The notes beneath the pieces are model-generated. The model did no database searches and was not told where the DNA came from. It was given only the letters and a program-made list of their open reading frames with translations. Shown piece after piece: positions 28,032 through 37,118 of a DNA stretch of 64,000 nucleotides. Location: NCBI RefSeq assembly GCF_900129565.1, contig NZ_FQWD01000002.1, positions 372,001-436,000 of the forward strand, written 5' to 3'. Each line of letters starts with the position of its first letter. Position 1 is the stretch's first letter. Position numbers and translations under genes: made by a program. Source of the DNA: Marisediminitalea aggregata (GTDB lineage: Bacteria > Pseudomonadota > Gammaproteobacteria > Enterobacterales > Alteromonadaceae).

Positions 28032-29246
28032 CTAATTCTGAAACGGGCGCGTGGCGGGTCCGAATCCCGTCGTTTGTCGCACGAATTGCCCGGCCATTGC
28101 GTCACAATATTCCATGGCCAGTAATCCCAGATTACGACCAACGACTATGGGCCAATGATGATTTGAAAACACGGTCACCAAACCGTCGGTTAATCCAATA
28201 GTCGCGGCTTTGTCTGCCTGACGTTGTTGCCGGTAGCCATTAAGTACCGCAAACGCGCCGGGGTCCGGCTGCGATTTCAATGCGCTCACCAGGTCCATTA
28301 CGTCGCGCAGGCCCAGATTAAAACCTTGCCCGGCAATAGGGTGCAGTGCCTGCGCGCCATTGCCTACCACCACAGTGCGGTGGCGCACGCAGTCATCGGT
28401 TTGTTGTAACGACAACGGATAAGCATAACGCTCACCCACTTTCACAATGTGGCCGTGTCGAAATCCAATGGCTTGCTGTAACTGCGTTGCAAACTCTCCC
28501 TCTTCCCACTCACAGGCCTGCTGTGCGTCATCATGAGGTAACGTCCATACCACAGAAAAGCCGGCACCTGAGTCGTCTCCGGCCGCGCCGGTTGCAAACG
28601 GCAGCAACGCCAACGGACCGTGCTCGGTGAACCGTTCATGCGCCCAGTTATTGTGCGGCTGACTCATCTGGATATTGGTAACAATGGCTGTTTGCCCGTA
28701 GTCCCGCTGCGTGCGGCTGAATCCCAGGTTAGCGGATACCGGGCTTCGCCCTCCGTCGGCCAGCACCAGCAATTTTGTACAGATTTGCTTACCGTTACTC
28801 AGGGTTACCGCTACCGACGTATTCGTTTGCGTAGCATCGGTAACCGTGACGTTGTCAATTAAATGAAAGCGCGGTTGTGGTTCGGGCAACAGTTGCGTGC
28901 CCAACGCCTGGATACTGACTACCCGTCCGAAACTGTCCAACTGATGTTCATGGGCATGTAAATGCGTTTTACCCAAAAAGCCCCTGTCTGACACCACAAT
29001 ATGCTCAATGGGTGTAGACGGGCACATGTGGGTATTGAGATTCACGCCCATGTCAGATAACGCGTCAACAGTGCGTTTGGCTAACGCGATCACACGGGCA
29101 TCAAATCCGGGTGTAGACAAGCTGTCCTGCTGTAACGCGTTGGCGTCAACCAGCGTTACGGTCAGGTCCGTCGACTGAAGAAGTCCGGTTGCCAGTGTGC
29201 AGCCAACTGCACCACCACCAACAATAAGGATGTCTGTTGTATCCAC
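28032..29246 (-). CDS. ubiH: 2-octaprenyl-6-methoxyphenol hydroxylase UbiH
   Basis: An FAD monooxygenase of ubiquinone biosynthesis acting on the prenylated ring, 404 residues from a GTG start (MDTTDILIVGGGAVGC). The second FAD motif reads VVGNGAQALHPIAGQGFNLG, with GN in place of GD as in E. coli UbiH. It lies between pepP (6-base gap) and ubiI (15-base gap), the conserved ygfB-pepP-ubiH-ubiI order. Confidence 0.93.
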   Translation of the reverse strand: MDTTDILIVGGGAVGCTLATGLLQSTDLTVTLVDANALQQDSLSTPGFDARVIALAKRTVDALSDMGVNLNTHMCPSTPIEHIVVSDRGFLGKTHLHAHEHQLDSFGRVVSIQALGTQLLPEPQPRFHLIDNVTVTDATQTNTSVAVTLSNGKQICTKLLVLADGGRSPVSANLGFSRTQRDYGQTAIVTNIQMSQPHNNWAHERFTEHGPLALLPFATGAAGDDSGAGFSVVWTLPHDDAQQACEWEEGEFATQLQQAIGFRHGHIVKVGERYAYPLSLQQTDDCVRHRTVVVGNGAQALHPIAGQGFNLGLRDVMDLVSALKSQPDPGAFAVLNGYRQQRQADKAATIGLTDGLVTVFSNHHWPIVVGRNLGLLAMEYCDAMAGQFVRQTTGFGPATRPFQN

Positions 29247-29252
29247 CGGTTG

Positions 29253-30563
29253 TTATTGCTCCATCAGGGCTTCAATGTCTTGAATGGTTTTCGGTACACC
29301 GTTGGTGAGCACCTCGTTACCAGTTGCGGTGATCACCAGGTTATCTTCTATGCGTATGCCGGTGCCGCGAAACGATTCTGCTATGTCAGGCTCATTGGGA
29401 ACATACAATCCCGGTTCGACTGTAATGACCATGCCTGGTTCGAGCGGCCGCGGGCTCCCCTGTTGGGTATACTCTCCGACATCATGCACATCTAACCCAA
29501 GGTAATGCCCGAGTCCGTGCATGAAGAACCGTCGCCAGCTTTTATTTTCCAGCGCGTCTTCAACTGACTCCTTGAGTAACCCCAATTCGCACAACCCGGT
29601 TGTGAGTACTTTCACTACATTTTCAGTAACGCCGGGTAAGGTTGCGCCCGGCACCAACTGGTCAATGGCTAACTCCTGAGCATCCAGAACCAGTTGATAA
29701 AGTGCTGCCTGAGCTTTACTGAATCGACCGTTTACCGGAAACGTTCGGGTAATGTCCGCAGCATACCCGTTATATTCTGCTCCGGCATCGATCAGGATCA
29801 AACTTCCGTCTGCAATGGCATCCTGATTCTCGGTGTAATGCAAAATACAGGCATTTTCTCCACCGCCTACGATAGTGCCATACGCAGGGTACCGCGCACC
29901 GGCCATCGCGAACTCGTGATGAATTTCAGCTTCAAGCTGATATTCGAAACACCCCGGGTGAGCAAACGTCATGGCCCGGCAATGAGCGCGTGCTGAAATA
30001 TCCGCGGCGGTGCGCATGATGGCAATCTCATCGCTGGATTTCAACAACCGCATCTCGTGTATCAACGGCCTGCAATCTACCAGTGTTGCTGGTGCTTTAT
30101 TTTGTTTAGGGGTGTTGCGAAGTGTAGATAACGCATCAAATATCGCATCGTCTGCCTGGGTATATTCGCCCTGAGGAAAATACAGGTTGTCGTGCTCGGC
30201 TAACCACTCTGTTAACACGTCAGCCAGTGATTCGGTGTCATACGCTTCGTCATAACCCAATTCGCAGACAGCCTGCTCCGGCCCGAGTCGACGACCATGC
30301 CAAATCTCCATGGTGGGATCTTTCGGCAGGCACACCAGCGCCCGATAGTCGCCGTCAAACCGGCTGTGGTTAGACAACAATAACCAGGCCTGAGGCTCGT
30401 TAAATCCGGTTAAGTACCAGAAGTCGCTGTGTTGCCGAAAACCAAACTCGGTGTCTCTGCTGCGGGTCTGCAAATCAGCCCCGGGAATAACACACACGCT
30501 GTTTTCAGGGAGTTTTGCCAACAGACGGGTCTGGCGCTGCCGGTATTGCTTGAGGGTAATCAT
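29253..30563 (-). CDS. pepP: Xaa-Pro aminopeptidase PepP
   Basis: A cytoplasmic aminopeptidase P of 436 residues (E. coli about 440) that removes the first residue of peptides with proline second. The N-terminal creatinase-like domain holds SDFWYLTGFNEPQAW. The catalytic M24 half shows LILIDAGAEYNGYAADITRTFP (two Asp ligands), FFMHGLGHYLGLDVHD (His), ITVEPGLYVP (Glu) and GIRIEDN (Glu). All ligands are present. Third M24 gene in this operon region and the only one without a signal peptide. Confidence 0.95.
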   Translation of the reverse strand: MITLKQYRQRQTRLLAKLPENSVCVIPGADLQTRSRDTEFGFRQHSDFWYLTGFNEPQAWLLLSNHSRFDGDYRALVCLPKDPTMEIWHGRRLGPEQAVCELGYDEAYDTESLADVLTEWLAEHDNLYFPQGEYTQADDAIFDALSTLRNTPKQNKAPATLVDCRPLIHEMRLLKSSDEIAIMRTAADISARAHCRAMTFAHPGCFEYQLEAEIHHEFAMAGARYPAYGTIVGGGENACILHYTENQDAIADGSLILIDAGAEYNGYAADITRTFPVNGRFSKAQAALYQLVLDAQELAIDQLVPGATLPGVTENVVKVLTTGLCELGLLKESVEDALENKSWRRFFMHGLGHYLGLDVHDVGEYTQQGSPRPLEPGMVITVEPGLYVPNEPDIAESFRGTGIRIEDNLVITATGNEVLTNGVPKTIQDIEALMEQ

Positions 30564-30575
30564 GTGCTGAGCGCC

Positions 30576-31142
30576 CTAGTGCACCGACGGGGTATCTTGC
30601 TGATCGTCCAGTAACGACTGCCCCAACTCGTTAAAGCAAAGCAAAGACGAAATTTTCACGTATTCGATAACTTCAAACAGCGCCTGTTCAGACTCTTCGT
30701 CATCGTTCATGGGCTCTTCCATGCGGGCGATATCGGAAAAGTCTTCCAATACTTCACGCACGTCGTCGGAGCAATTGCTGAGTTTTTGCTGGTACAACCC
30801 AAACCCCGCCATAAATCCTTGTACCCAGTTGATCAACGCCAGTCCACGATCGTTAATCGGGCTGCTATCGTCGGGCAGCAGTAGCACTAGACCAAACTGA
30901 CCATCAACGAGTTGCTGACAGGTTTGATTAAATAAATTCTGTAAGCATTCTGCCACCGGCTTATCCAGTGTCTGGCCCTGATTCATGGTGTCCTGCAACA
31001 CCTCAAGCCATTGCTGCTCACTTAATGACATACCGCCGCACAACATGCCACACATCATGCCGTGGATCTCGGCACCGTCTACTACCATGTCGTGATTGGT
31101 CAAACACTGAGTGACCGAATCGAAATCTGCTGTTTTATTCAC
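30576..31142 (-). CDS. ygfB: YgfB/UPF0149 family protein
   Basis: A UPF0149 (YgfB/YecA-like) protein with characteristic EIHGMMCGMLCGG near the N-terminus and VIEYVKISSLLCFNEL near the end. I choose the GTG at 31142 (MNKTADFDSVTQCL, 188 residues), preceded by AGGA at ten bases, because homologues begin here; the frame stays open to 31232 with no homology. First gene of ygfB-pepP-ubiH-ubiI. YgfB family members in Pseudomonas modulate amidase expression (family knowledge); the role here is unknown. Confidence 0.88.
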   Translation of the reverse strand: MNKTADFDSVTQCLTNHDMVVDGAEIHGMMCGMLCGGMSLSEQQWLEVLQDTMNQGQTLDKPVAECLQNLFNQTCQQLVDGQFGLVLLLPDDSSPINDRGLALINWVQGFMAGFGLYQQKLSNCSDDVREVLEDFSDIARMEEPMNDDEESEQALFEVIEYVKISSLLCFNELGQSLLDDQQDTPSVH

Positions 31143-31341
31143 GCAAAGAATGTCCTGATAATTTTCACAAGATACTACCAAAACCACCGAATTATTGCCA
31201 AAATTGCGTGGTGTAAAAGTCAGCCAAGGCATTTCCTAACCATTTGGTCAGGTTTTTTACTTTTAGGGGCTGGCAGTTGTGCGTTGTTTACACTATGATC
31301 AGGCGCTGAGTGCCATTTTCAGCACTCTTGCAAGGATTCAC

Positions 31342-31369
31342 TTGCAACCCAACGAAGAGGGCGTACACT
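31342..31369 (+). promoter_or_regulatory. Candidate sigma-70 promoter of 6S RNA
   Basis: TTGCAA at 31342-31347 and TACACT at 31364-31369, spaced by 16 bases, place a start near 31376, about 20 bases before the 6S closing stem. The -10 lies between GGGCG and CGCCC arms (31359-31377). The nine-mer TACACTATG occurs here and again 75 bases upstream at 31289. Confidence 0.5.
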
Positions 31370-31397
31370 ATGCGCCCTTTCACGACGCATACAACAA

Positions 31398-31578
31398 TGT
31401 TTCCTGGGGTGTTTGCCAGTCTATTCATGTCCCTGGCCGATGCTTTAAACCAAGGAAGTTGACATACAGCTATTGTGCAGGCTCGGCGCGTATCGAGAAG
31501 CCTACGGTTGTAGAGATGCTTCCGCCCTGAACTTTTCGGTTCACGGGCGAATAATAGACAGCGGCACTCTGGGAAGCG
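31398..31578 (+). ncRNA. ssrS: 6S RNA
   Basis: The RNA that mimics an open promoter and sequesters sigma-70 RNA polymerase. The closing stem pairs TTCCTGGGGTG at 31401-31411 with CACTCTGGGAA at 31565-31575, using G-U pairs. Between them are the family landmarks GTTTGCCAGTC, CCCTGGCCGAT, a central stem GCCGA/TCGGC, GAGAAGCC, and a 3' hairpin CGCCC-GAAC/GTTC-GGGCG (about 31525-31551). Alignment from memory to E. coli 6S is good over both arms and the length (about 180) fits. It is divergent from ygfB as in E. coli. Ends are approximate. No zapA gene lies between ygfB and this RNA. Confidence 0.88.
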
Positions 31579-31600
31579 CCATTTATCGACGGATACAATA

Positions 31601-32497
31601 ATGGCAATAATAAACTTTGGTTCGATAAATATTGATCATGTTTATCAGGTAGACCACTTCGTAGCGCCCGGTGAAACACTCGCCTCAAAAGGCTACCAGC
31701 AACTGTTAGGTGGCAAAGGCGCGAATCAATCTATAGCGCTCGCAGCCGCAGGCGCTGAAGTCCGCCACGTAGGTAAAATTAATCAGGCCGATGTCAGCTT
31801 CAAACAAACGCTGATCAAGCACGAAATTGACTGTCAGTACCTGCAATGCACCGAAACACCATCGGGCCACGCCATTATTCAGGTTACGCCATCGGGTGAA
31901 AATGCCATTGTGCTTTTCGGCGGTGCCAATCAGGAAATCAACGATAAAGACGTCATGCGCGCATTGGACAAAACCAAGAGCGCCGACTGGGTACTCACGC
32001 AAAATGAAACCAGTTGCCTGGAAGAAACCTTGCGTCAGGCACACGACAAGCACCTTAAAGTCGCCTTCAACCCGGCGCCAATGAGCGAGTCGGTGAAATC
32101 CTTGCCGTTTGAATGTATCGACCTGCTAATCGTTAACGAAGTTGAAGCCGCCGCGCTGTCGGGTCAACAATCACTCGACGACATCGTTACGCATTTCAAA
32201 ACTCACTGGTCACACGCTGAAGTTATTATTACGCTGGGCAAGGCCGGTGTCATGATGCTGAGAAAGCACGACACCCTGCAGGTCGACGCCTTTGTGGTAG
32301 ATGCAGTAGATACCACCGCAGCGGGCGACACCTTTATTGGTTATTTCCTGGCAGCGTACAGCAAACACGCTGATGCCAAACAGGCGTTAAAGCGCGCTTG
32401 TGCAGCATCTGCAATCTCCGTTACACGCGAAGGCGCAGCACAGTCCATCCCAAAACGAGAAGAAGTGGACCGCTTTTTGGCGAAGCACGGCAGCTAA
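31601..32497 (+). CDS. rbsK: Ribokinase (PfkB family)
   Basis: Phosphorylates D-ribose to ribose 5-phosphate. 298 residues with INFGSINIDHVY at the start, GGKGANQSIALAAAGA for substrate binding and DTTAAGDTFIGYF carrying the catalytic Asp and anion hole near residue 245. Its ATG is only about 25 bases after the 3' end of 6S RNA, so it is probably read from the 6S transcript or a promoter inside that gene. Followed by nucleoside hydrolase (28-base gap), which supplies ribose. Confidence 0.93.
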   Translation: MAIINFGSINIDHVYQVDHFVAPGETLASKGYQQLLGGKGANQSIALAAAGAEVRHVGKINQADVSFKQTLIKHEIDCQYLQCTETPSGHAIIQVTPSGENAIVLFGGANQEINDKDVMRALDKTKSADWVLTQNETSCLEETLRQAHDKHLKVAFNPAPMSESVKSLPFECIDLLIVNEVEAAALSGQQSLDDIVTHFKTHWSHAEVIITLGKAGVMMLRKHDTLQVDAFVVDAVDTTAAGDTFIGYFLAAYSKHADAKQALKRACAASAISVTREGAAQSIPKREEVDRFLAKHGS

Positions 32498-32525
32498 CGA
32501 AAACAGAATTTAGGAACCCCTATTC

Positions 32526-33470
32526 ATGACCCACAAAATAATTATCGACACAGATCCGGGCATCGATGATGCAATGGCTATCTTTTTTGCTTTCCAGTCT
32601 CCTGATATTGAAGTACTGGGGCTAACGACCGTTTACGGCAATATTCCGGTTAGCATGGCAGCCCGCAATGCACTTACGTTATGCGACGTAGCCGGGCGCC
32701 AGGACATTCCGGTAACGGAAGGCGTTGGCATGCCATGGGTGGGACCTGAATCGGGTTATGCGCACTTTGTTCATGGTGATGATGGTTTTGGTAACATTGG
32801 TTTTCCGCCTTCAACCCGCGACGTCGATCCGCGCAGTTCAGCCGAATTTATTGTAGAGATGGCGCGCAAGCACCCGGGTGAAATTACGCTGGTCGCCATT
32901 GGCCCGCTGGGCAACATCGCGTTAGCACTGCGTCTTGAGCCAAATTTGCCTAAGCTGGTTAAAGGCTTGAGTATTATGGGCGGAGCCGCCTTTGTACCGG
33001 GTAACGTGACCCCGGTTGCAGAAGCAAACATCTGGAACGACGCACACGCGGCAGACATCGTATTCTCAGCAGACTGGGAAGTAAAAATGTTTGGTTTGGA
33101 CGTAACCCTGTTCGCACCCACCGACCCGAAATTTGTGGACGTCCTGGCCGATAAAAACCCCACCATGGGCGGTTTTGTGCAAAAAGCAGCACAATTTTAC
33201 ATTGAGTTTTATTCTCAGGGTCGCGACGAAAAAGTTTGTTATTTCCATGACGCCTTCCCTCTGGCGCACCTGGTACAACCGGATTTGTTCGAATTTACCC
33301 AGGGTAACATTCGCGTTTCAACCGACGACCTGAACCGCGGACAAACCATTGTCGCTCCGTTTGGCACTACAGCCAGCCCGCTGTGGACGGAAGCCAAAAC
33401 TGTTCAGGCTGCCACAGGCGTCGACCACGAGCGTTTGTTCCAGCTGTTTGTTGATACCTACGCCCTGTAA
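32526..33470 (+). CDS. Ribonucleoside hydrolase (IunH-like)
   Basis: Hydrolyses nucleosides to base and ribose. 314 residues of the inosine-uridine-preferring nucleoside hydrolase family. The calcium-binding N-terminal motif IIIDTDPGIDDAMAIFFA (D8, D10, D14, D15) is intact, and VAEANIWNDAHAADIVF with NxxxD is the ribose-binding segment. Substrate range is not readable. The order rbsK-nucleoside hydrolase-fau-rpiA makes a salvage path from nucleoside to ribulose 5-phosphate. Confidence 0.92.
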   Translation: MTHKIIIDTDPGIDDAMAIFFAFQSPDIEVLGLTTVYGNIPVSMAARNALTLCDVAGRQDIPVTEGVGMPWVGPESGYAHFVHGDDGFGNIGFPPSTRDVDPRSSAEFIVEMARKHPGEITLVAIGPLGNIALALRLEPNLPKLVKGLSIMGGAAFVPGNVTPVAEANIWNDAHAADIVFSADWEVKMFGLDVTLFAPTDPKFVDVLADKNPTMGGFVQKAAQFYIEFYSQGRDEKVCYFHDAFPLAHLVQPDLFEFTQGNIRVSTDDLNRGQTIVAPFGTTASPLWTEAKTVQAATGVDHERLFQLFVDTYAL

Positions 33471-33477
33471 TCAATAC

Positions 33478-33503
33478 GCGCTGTGAGTACATTCTCACAG
33501 CGC
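33478..33503 (+). terminator. Hairpin between nucleoside hydrolase and fau
   Basis: A perfect 10-bp stem GCGCTGTGAG (33478-33487) and CTCACAGCGC (33494-33503) with loop TACATT, eight bases after the nucleoside-hydrolase stop. No T-run follows, so it may weaken rather than end transcription or protect the mRNA 3' end. Confidence 0.5.
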
Positions 33504-33527
33504 ACTCACTTATCGCCCTGTTTCACT

Positions 33528-34130
33528 ATGTCAGAGCCTTCGGTAACCAGCAGACAATCACTGCGCAAGTCACTGCGGCAAGCACGTCGCGCACTTTCAG
33601 CCGATGCACAGCAACGGGCGGCACAGGCGTTACAGCAGCAATTAAGCGAATATCTGCCATCCCATACAAAGCAACTCGCCGGCTACCTGGCCAGTGACGG
33701 CGAAATTAGTCTGTTGCCCACGCTGTCGTGGTGCCATCAACGAGGCATCCTTACTTCACTGCCGGTTATCCACCCGTTTACTGGTAAGCATTTGCTGTTT
33801 CAACACTTTAGCCACGACACGGCAATGACCCGCAACCGGTTTAATATTGAAGAACCCGCGCTTGATAGCACTGCGATCATTGAATTAACCGCACATGATT
33901 GCTTACTTATGCCATTAGTGGGCTTTGATGCAAAGGGTAATCGACTTGGCATGGGTGGCGGCTTTTACGACCGCACGCTCGCGCCATTGCAGCAGCTACG
34001 CGATGGCACACCCAGACCTCTGCTTATTGGCGTTGCCCATGACTGCCAGCAGGTGCCGGTCCTGCCCATTGAGCCCTGGGATATTCCGCTGGACGTGATC
34101 ATTACCCCCACACAATGCATCGAACTATAA
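33528..34130 (+). CDS. fau: 5-formyltetrahydrofolate cyclo-ligase
   Basis: Converts 5-formyl-THF to 5,10-methenyl-THF with ATP. 200 residues from the ATG at 33528 (MSEPSVTSRQSLRKSLRQAR). The family motif GMGGGFYDRTLA is near the C-terminus and LMPLVGFDAKGNRLG precedes it. A GTG at 33483 would extend it by 15 residues but lies within the hairpin. In E. coli fau follows 6S RNA directly; here two ribose-salvage genes intervene. Confidence 0.92.
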   Translation: MSEPSVTSRQSLRKSLRQARRALSADAQQRAAQALQQQLSEYLPSHTKQLAGYLASDGEISLLPTLSWCHQRGILTSLPVIHPFTGKHLLFQHFSHDTAMTRNRFNIEEPALDSTAIIELTAHDCLLMPLVGFDAKGNRLGMGGGFYDRTLAPLQQLRDGTPRPLLIGVAHDCQQVPVLPIEPWDIPLDVIITPTQCIEL

Positions 34131-34203
34131 AAAAATCACAATAGTTGTTTAATGATCCTGCAGTTTCGCTAAAATAACGCCTCATTTTCAGGCGGGAACC
34201 ACT

Positions 34204-34857
34204 ATGGATCAAAATGCGAAGAAGCAGGCCGTAGGCCGTGCAGCCCTAAAATACGTTGAACCAGACACCATCATTGGCGTGGGAACAGGCTCAACAGTCA
34301 ATCATTTTATCGACGCGCTGGCCGACATTAAACACACCATTACCGGTGCAGTATCCAGTTCTGTTGCCTCAACAGAGCGGTTAAAAGCACTGGGTATTGA
34401 AGTGTTCGACTTAAACAGCGTTAACAGCCTGTCGATTTATGTAGACGGTGCCGACGAGGTAACCGAGCACAAGCATATGATCAAAGGCGGTGGTGCAGCG
34501 CTGACACAGGAAAAAATTGTGTCTGCGGTAGCCAAAACATTCGTGTGTATTGTCGATGACAGCAAAGAAGTCGGTGTATTGGGCGACTTCCCGCTGCCGG
34601 TTGAAGTGATCCCCATGGCCCGCTCTTACGTGGCTCGCGAACTGGTGAAACTGGGCGGCGATCCGGTTTACCGTGAAGGTGTGGTAACCGACAACGGCAA
34701 CGTGATCCTGGATGTGCACAACCTATCTATTGTGAACCCAAGAGAAATGGAAAAGACCATTAACAATATTGCGGGTGTGGTCACAAACGGGATTTTTGCC
34801 CTGCGTGGCGCAGACGTTGTGTTAGTTGCCACCAACGAGGGTGTGGTAACGCGTTAA
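34204..34857 (+). CDS. rpiA: Ribose-5-phosphate isomerase A
   Basis: Interconverts ribose 5-phosphate and ribulose 5-phosphate in the pentose-phosphate pathway. 217 residues with [15 protein letters not shown] (phosphate loop), [10 protein letters not shown] (catalytic Asp region) and [15 protein letters not shown] (Lys). It completes the path begun by the nucleoside hydrolase and ribokinase upstream and lies next to serA as in many gammaproteobacteria. Confidence 0.96.
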   Translation: MDQNAKKQAVGRAALKYVEPDTIIGVGTGSTVNHFIDALADIKHTITGAVSSSVASTERLKALGIEVFDLNSVNSLSIYVDGADEVTEHKHMIKGGGAALTQEKIVSAVAKTFVCIVDDSKEVGVLGDFPLPVEVIPMARSYVARELVKLGGDPVYREGVVTDNGNVILDVHNLSIVNPREMEKTINNIAGVVTNGIFALRGADVVLVATNEGVVTR

Positions 34858-34876
34858 GCATTCACTATTTAGCCGG

Positions 34877-34898
34877 GGCCGGCAGTCAATTGCCGGCC
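34877..34898 (+). terminator. Candidate weak terminator after rpiA
   Basis: GGCCGGCA at 34877-34884 pairs with TGCCGGCC at 34891-34898 around GTCAAT, 20 bases after the rpiA stop. The tail TATAAGTTAAAT is AT-rich but not a clean T-run. Confidence 0.5.
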
Positions 34899-35028
34899 TA
34901 TAAGTTAAATAAATGCATATTATTCCAAACTGAACTATACAAACCGCTTTCACCGCTGGAACAGTTTGTGTTATTTTAACCATATAGACGTCCAGATGTC
35001 TCTTAACCCCTGACTGAGAAGCGATGTA

Positions 35029-36258
35029 ATGAGCAAATATTCACTTTCTAAAGATAAGATCCGTATCCTTTTGCTGGAAGGCGTGCACAAAAGTGCCGTT
35101 GAAACCCTTGAGGCAAATGGTTACACCAATATTGAATACCTGAAAACGTCTTTGCCTGAAGACGAACTGATTGAGAAAATCAAAGATGTTCACTTTATCG
35201 GTATTCGCTCGCGCACGCACATCAGCGAAAAAGTGGTTGAGGCTGCCAGTAAACTGGTTGCGATTGGCTGTTTCTGTATTGGTACCAATCAGGTGGATTT
35301 GTCTGCCACTAAAGCACGCGGTATCCCGGTATTTAACGCGCCTTTCTCGAACACGCGTTCAGTAGCTGAGCTGGTATTAGGCCAGTTAATTCTGTTGTTA
35401 CGTCGCGTACCAGAAAAGAATGCGCTGGCACACCGCGGCGGTTGGGACAAGTCTGCTGTAGGCTCTTACGAAGCGCGCGGTAAAACACTGGGTATTATCG
35501 GCTATGGCCACATTGGTACACAGTTGTCGATTCTGGCTGAACACCTGGGCATGAAAGTCCGTTTCTACGACATCGAAGACAAGCTGGTGTTGGGTAATTC
35601 AGAACAAATCAAGACCATGGACGAGCTACTGGCGATGTCTGACGTAGTGTCACTTCACGTTCCGGAAACGCCACAAACCAAGAACATGATTGGCAAAGCA
35701 CAGTTTGCCGCTATGAAGCCTGGCGCTATCTTCATTAACGCGTCTCGCGGTACTGTTGTTGATATCGATGCATTGGCTGCGGCAATGGCTTCTGGTCACT
35801 TAGGTGGTGCGGCGATTGACGTATTCCCGGTAGAGCCTAAGTCAAACAACGAAGAATTCGTGTCACCGCTGCGTGAATTCGACAATGTGATCCTGACTCC
35901 ACACGTTGGCGGCAGCACACAGGAAGCGCAGCAAAATATCGGTATTGAAGTTGCGGGTAAACTGGCTAAGTACAGTGACAACGGCTCTACCCTGTCTGCG
36001 GTTAACTTCCCGGAAGTATCTCTGCCAGAGCACGTTGGCCGTTCTCGCCTGTTACACGTTCACGAAAACCGCCCGGGTGTGTTAACCCAAATCAACCAGG
36101 CGTTTGCAGAAAAAGGCATCAACATCGAAGCCCAGTACCTGCAAACCAGTGCCGATATTGGTTACGTGGTTATTGACGTGGAAGCAGACAAAGCCGACGA
36201 CGCATTGGCTGAGCTGACAGCTATCAGCGGCACCATCAAGACCCGCGTTCTGCACTAA
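35029..36258 (+). CDS. serA: D-3-phosphoglycerate dehydrogenase
   Basis: First step of serine synthesis: oxidises 3-phosphoglycerate with NAD. 409 residues, the length of the E. coli type. Rossmann motif GIIGYGHIGTQLS near residue 155, catalytic HVPETPQTKNMIG and ILTPHVGGSTQEAQ (His), and a C-terminal ACT domain (about 335-409, LLHVHENRPGVLTQIN) for serine feedback. Its own promoter probably lies in the 171-base gap after rpiA, and a very strong terminator follows. Confidence 0.97.
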   Translation: MSKYSLSKDKIRILLLEGVHKSAVETLEANGYTNIEYLKTSLPEDELIEKIKDVHFIGIRSRTHISEKVVEAASKLVAIGCFCIGTNQVDLSATKARGIPVFNAPFSNTRSVAELVLGQLILLLRRVPEKNALAHRGGWDKSAVGSYEARGKTLGIIGYGHIGTQLSILAEHLGMKVRFYDIEDKLVLGNSEQIKTMDELLAMSDVVSLHVPETPQTKNMIGKAQFAAMKPGAIFINASRGTVVDIDALAAAMASGHLGGAAIDVFPVEPKSNNEEFVSPLREFDNVILTPHVGGSTQEAQQNIGIEVAGKLAKYSDNGSTLSAVNFPEVSLPEHVGRSRLLHVHENRPGVLTQINQAFAEKGINIEAQYLQTSADIGYVVIDVEADKADDALAELTAISGTIKTRVLH

Positions 36259-36300
36259 GGCGTCATTCTCTGAATAGCAGGCGCTGTAAAGCGCCTGTAA

Positions 36301-36337
36301 AAAATCCCCGCTGCGTTGCCGCAGCGGGGATTTTTTT
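36301..36337 (+). terminator. Strong rho-independent terminator of serA
   Basis: A 15-bp stem, AAAATCCCCGCTGCG at 36301-36315 and its complement at 36320-36334 around TTGC, with seven Ts at 36331-36337. The A-run on the other side makes it usable for the convergent DUF481 gene too. Confidence 0.93.
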
Positions 36338-36380
36338 ATCTATTCGCAACGAGCGTATATTTCGCTCAGAGTCGTTCTTC

Positions 36381-37118
36381 TTAAAAGAAGTTGTAAACCA
36401 GGGTAACAGCCGTTTCAGTATCCAGGTTTTCAACACCCGGGTTAACGTCGCTGTTGTGGTCAAGGCGCAGTGACACCTTCATCGACAATGAACCACTGAT
36501 AGTGGCCGTCAACGCAGACTCTGCACGCGATTTTGTGTTCTCAGAACCCACTTCCGTACTCACGGTTTGAGTGAATTTAGCCGTGTCGGAGATAAACCAT
36601 TTGTAAGCCAGTGAACCACGAACAATGAAGCTACTGGTGTCTTCGCCGGTTTGAGTTTCAGAGAACGAGTAACCCGGACCAATGCTGTATTCAAACGCAG
36701 ATTTATCTGTTTTCCATACTTTTTGTGACCAACCGCCAGCGATTGTCGCCTGGTAGTCGAAATTGCTCAGACGGTCATCTTCATATGAAGAAAACACGAA
36801 CAAACGGTGATCAGGATTTTCTAACTTGTAGTTACCCTGAGCAGAGGCGAAAAACTTTTGTGCAGAGGTACGTTCTACTTCTACGCCATCTACCGGAACG
36901 GTTTCTTTTTTATATAAACCTTCCAACGCGTAATCGTTTGACCAGTTTTCGAATTCCTGCTGCGCAGTAATACCGGCAGTCATTGAAGATGTTTCGGTGT
37001 TACCCGTAGTCACAATGAGGCCGAACTCGCCGTCCATTGTAAAAGGCTTGGTTTCATCCTGAGCAACTGCAGATGTAGCAACACCCGCAATAGCAGCGGC
37101 AAGTAGTAGTTTTTTCAT
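36381..37118 (-). CDS. DUF481 outer-membrane beta-barrel protein, copy 1
   Basis: A 245-residue protein of the DUF481 (YdiY-like) family, predicted outer-membrane barrel: signal peptide about 1-19 (ends TSAVA), amphipathic strands and a C-terminal aromatic residue (TLVYNFF). GEFGLIVTTGNTETSS is the family start of the barrel. AGGA six bases before the ATG. The next gene upstream (37228-38037) is a paralogue, aligned along most of the length (RLFV-YEDDR, IAGGWSQ-VW, SIGPGYS). Function unknown. Confidence 0.85.
   Translation of the reverse strand: MKKLLLAAAIAGVATSAVAQDETKPFTMDGEFGLIVTTGNTETSSMTAGITAQQEFENWSNDYALEGLYKKETVPVDGVEVERTSAQKFFASAQGNYKLENPDHRLFVFSSYEDDRLSNFDYQATIAGGWSQKVWKTDKSAFEYSIGPGYSFSETQTGEDTSSFIVRGSLAYKWFISDTAKFTQTVSTEVGSENTKSRAESALTATISGSLSMKVSLRLDHNSDVNPGVENLDTETAVTLVYNFF

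Noticed and set aside
31279-31530. 83-codon plus frame near 31.3 kb
   Set aside because: It overlaps 6S RNA, whose structure explains the sequence better.
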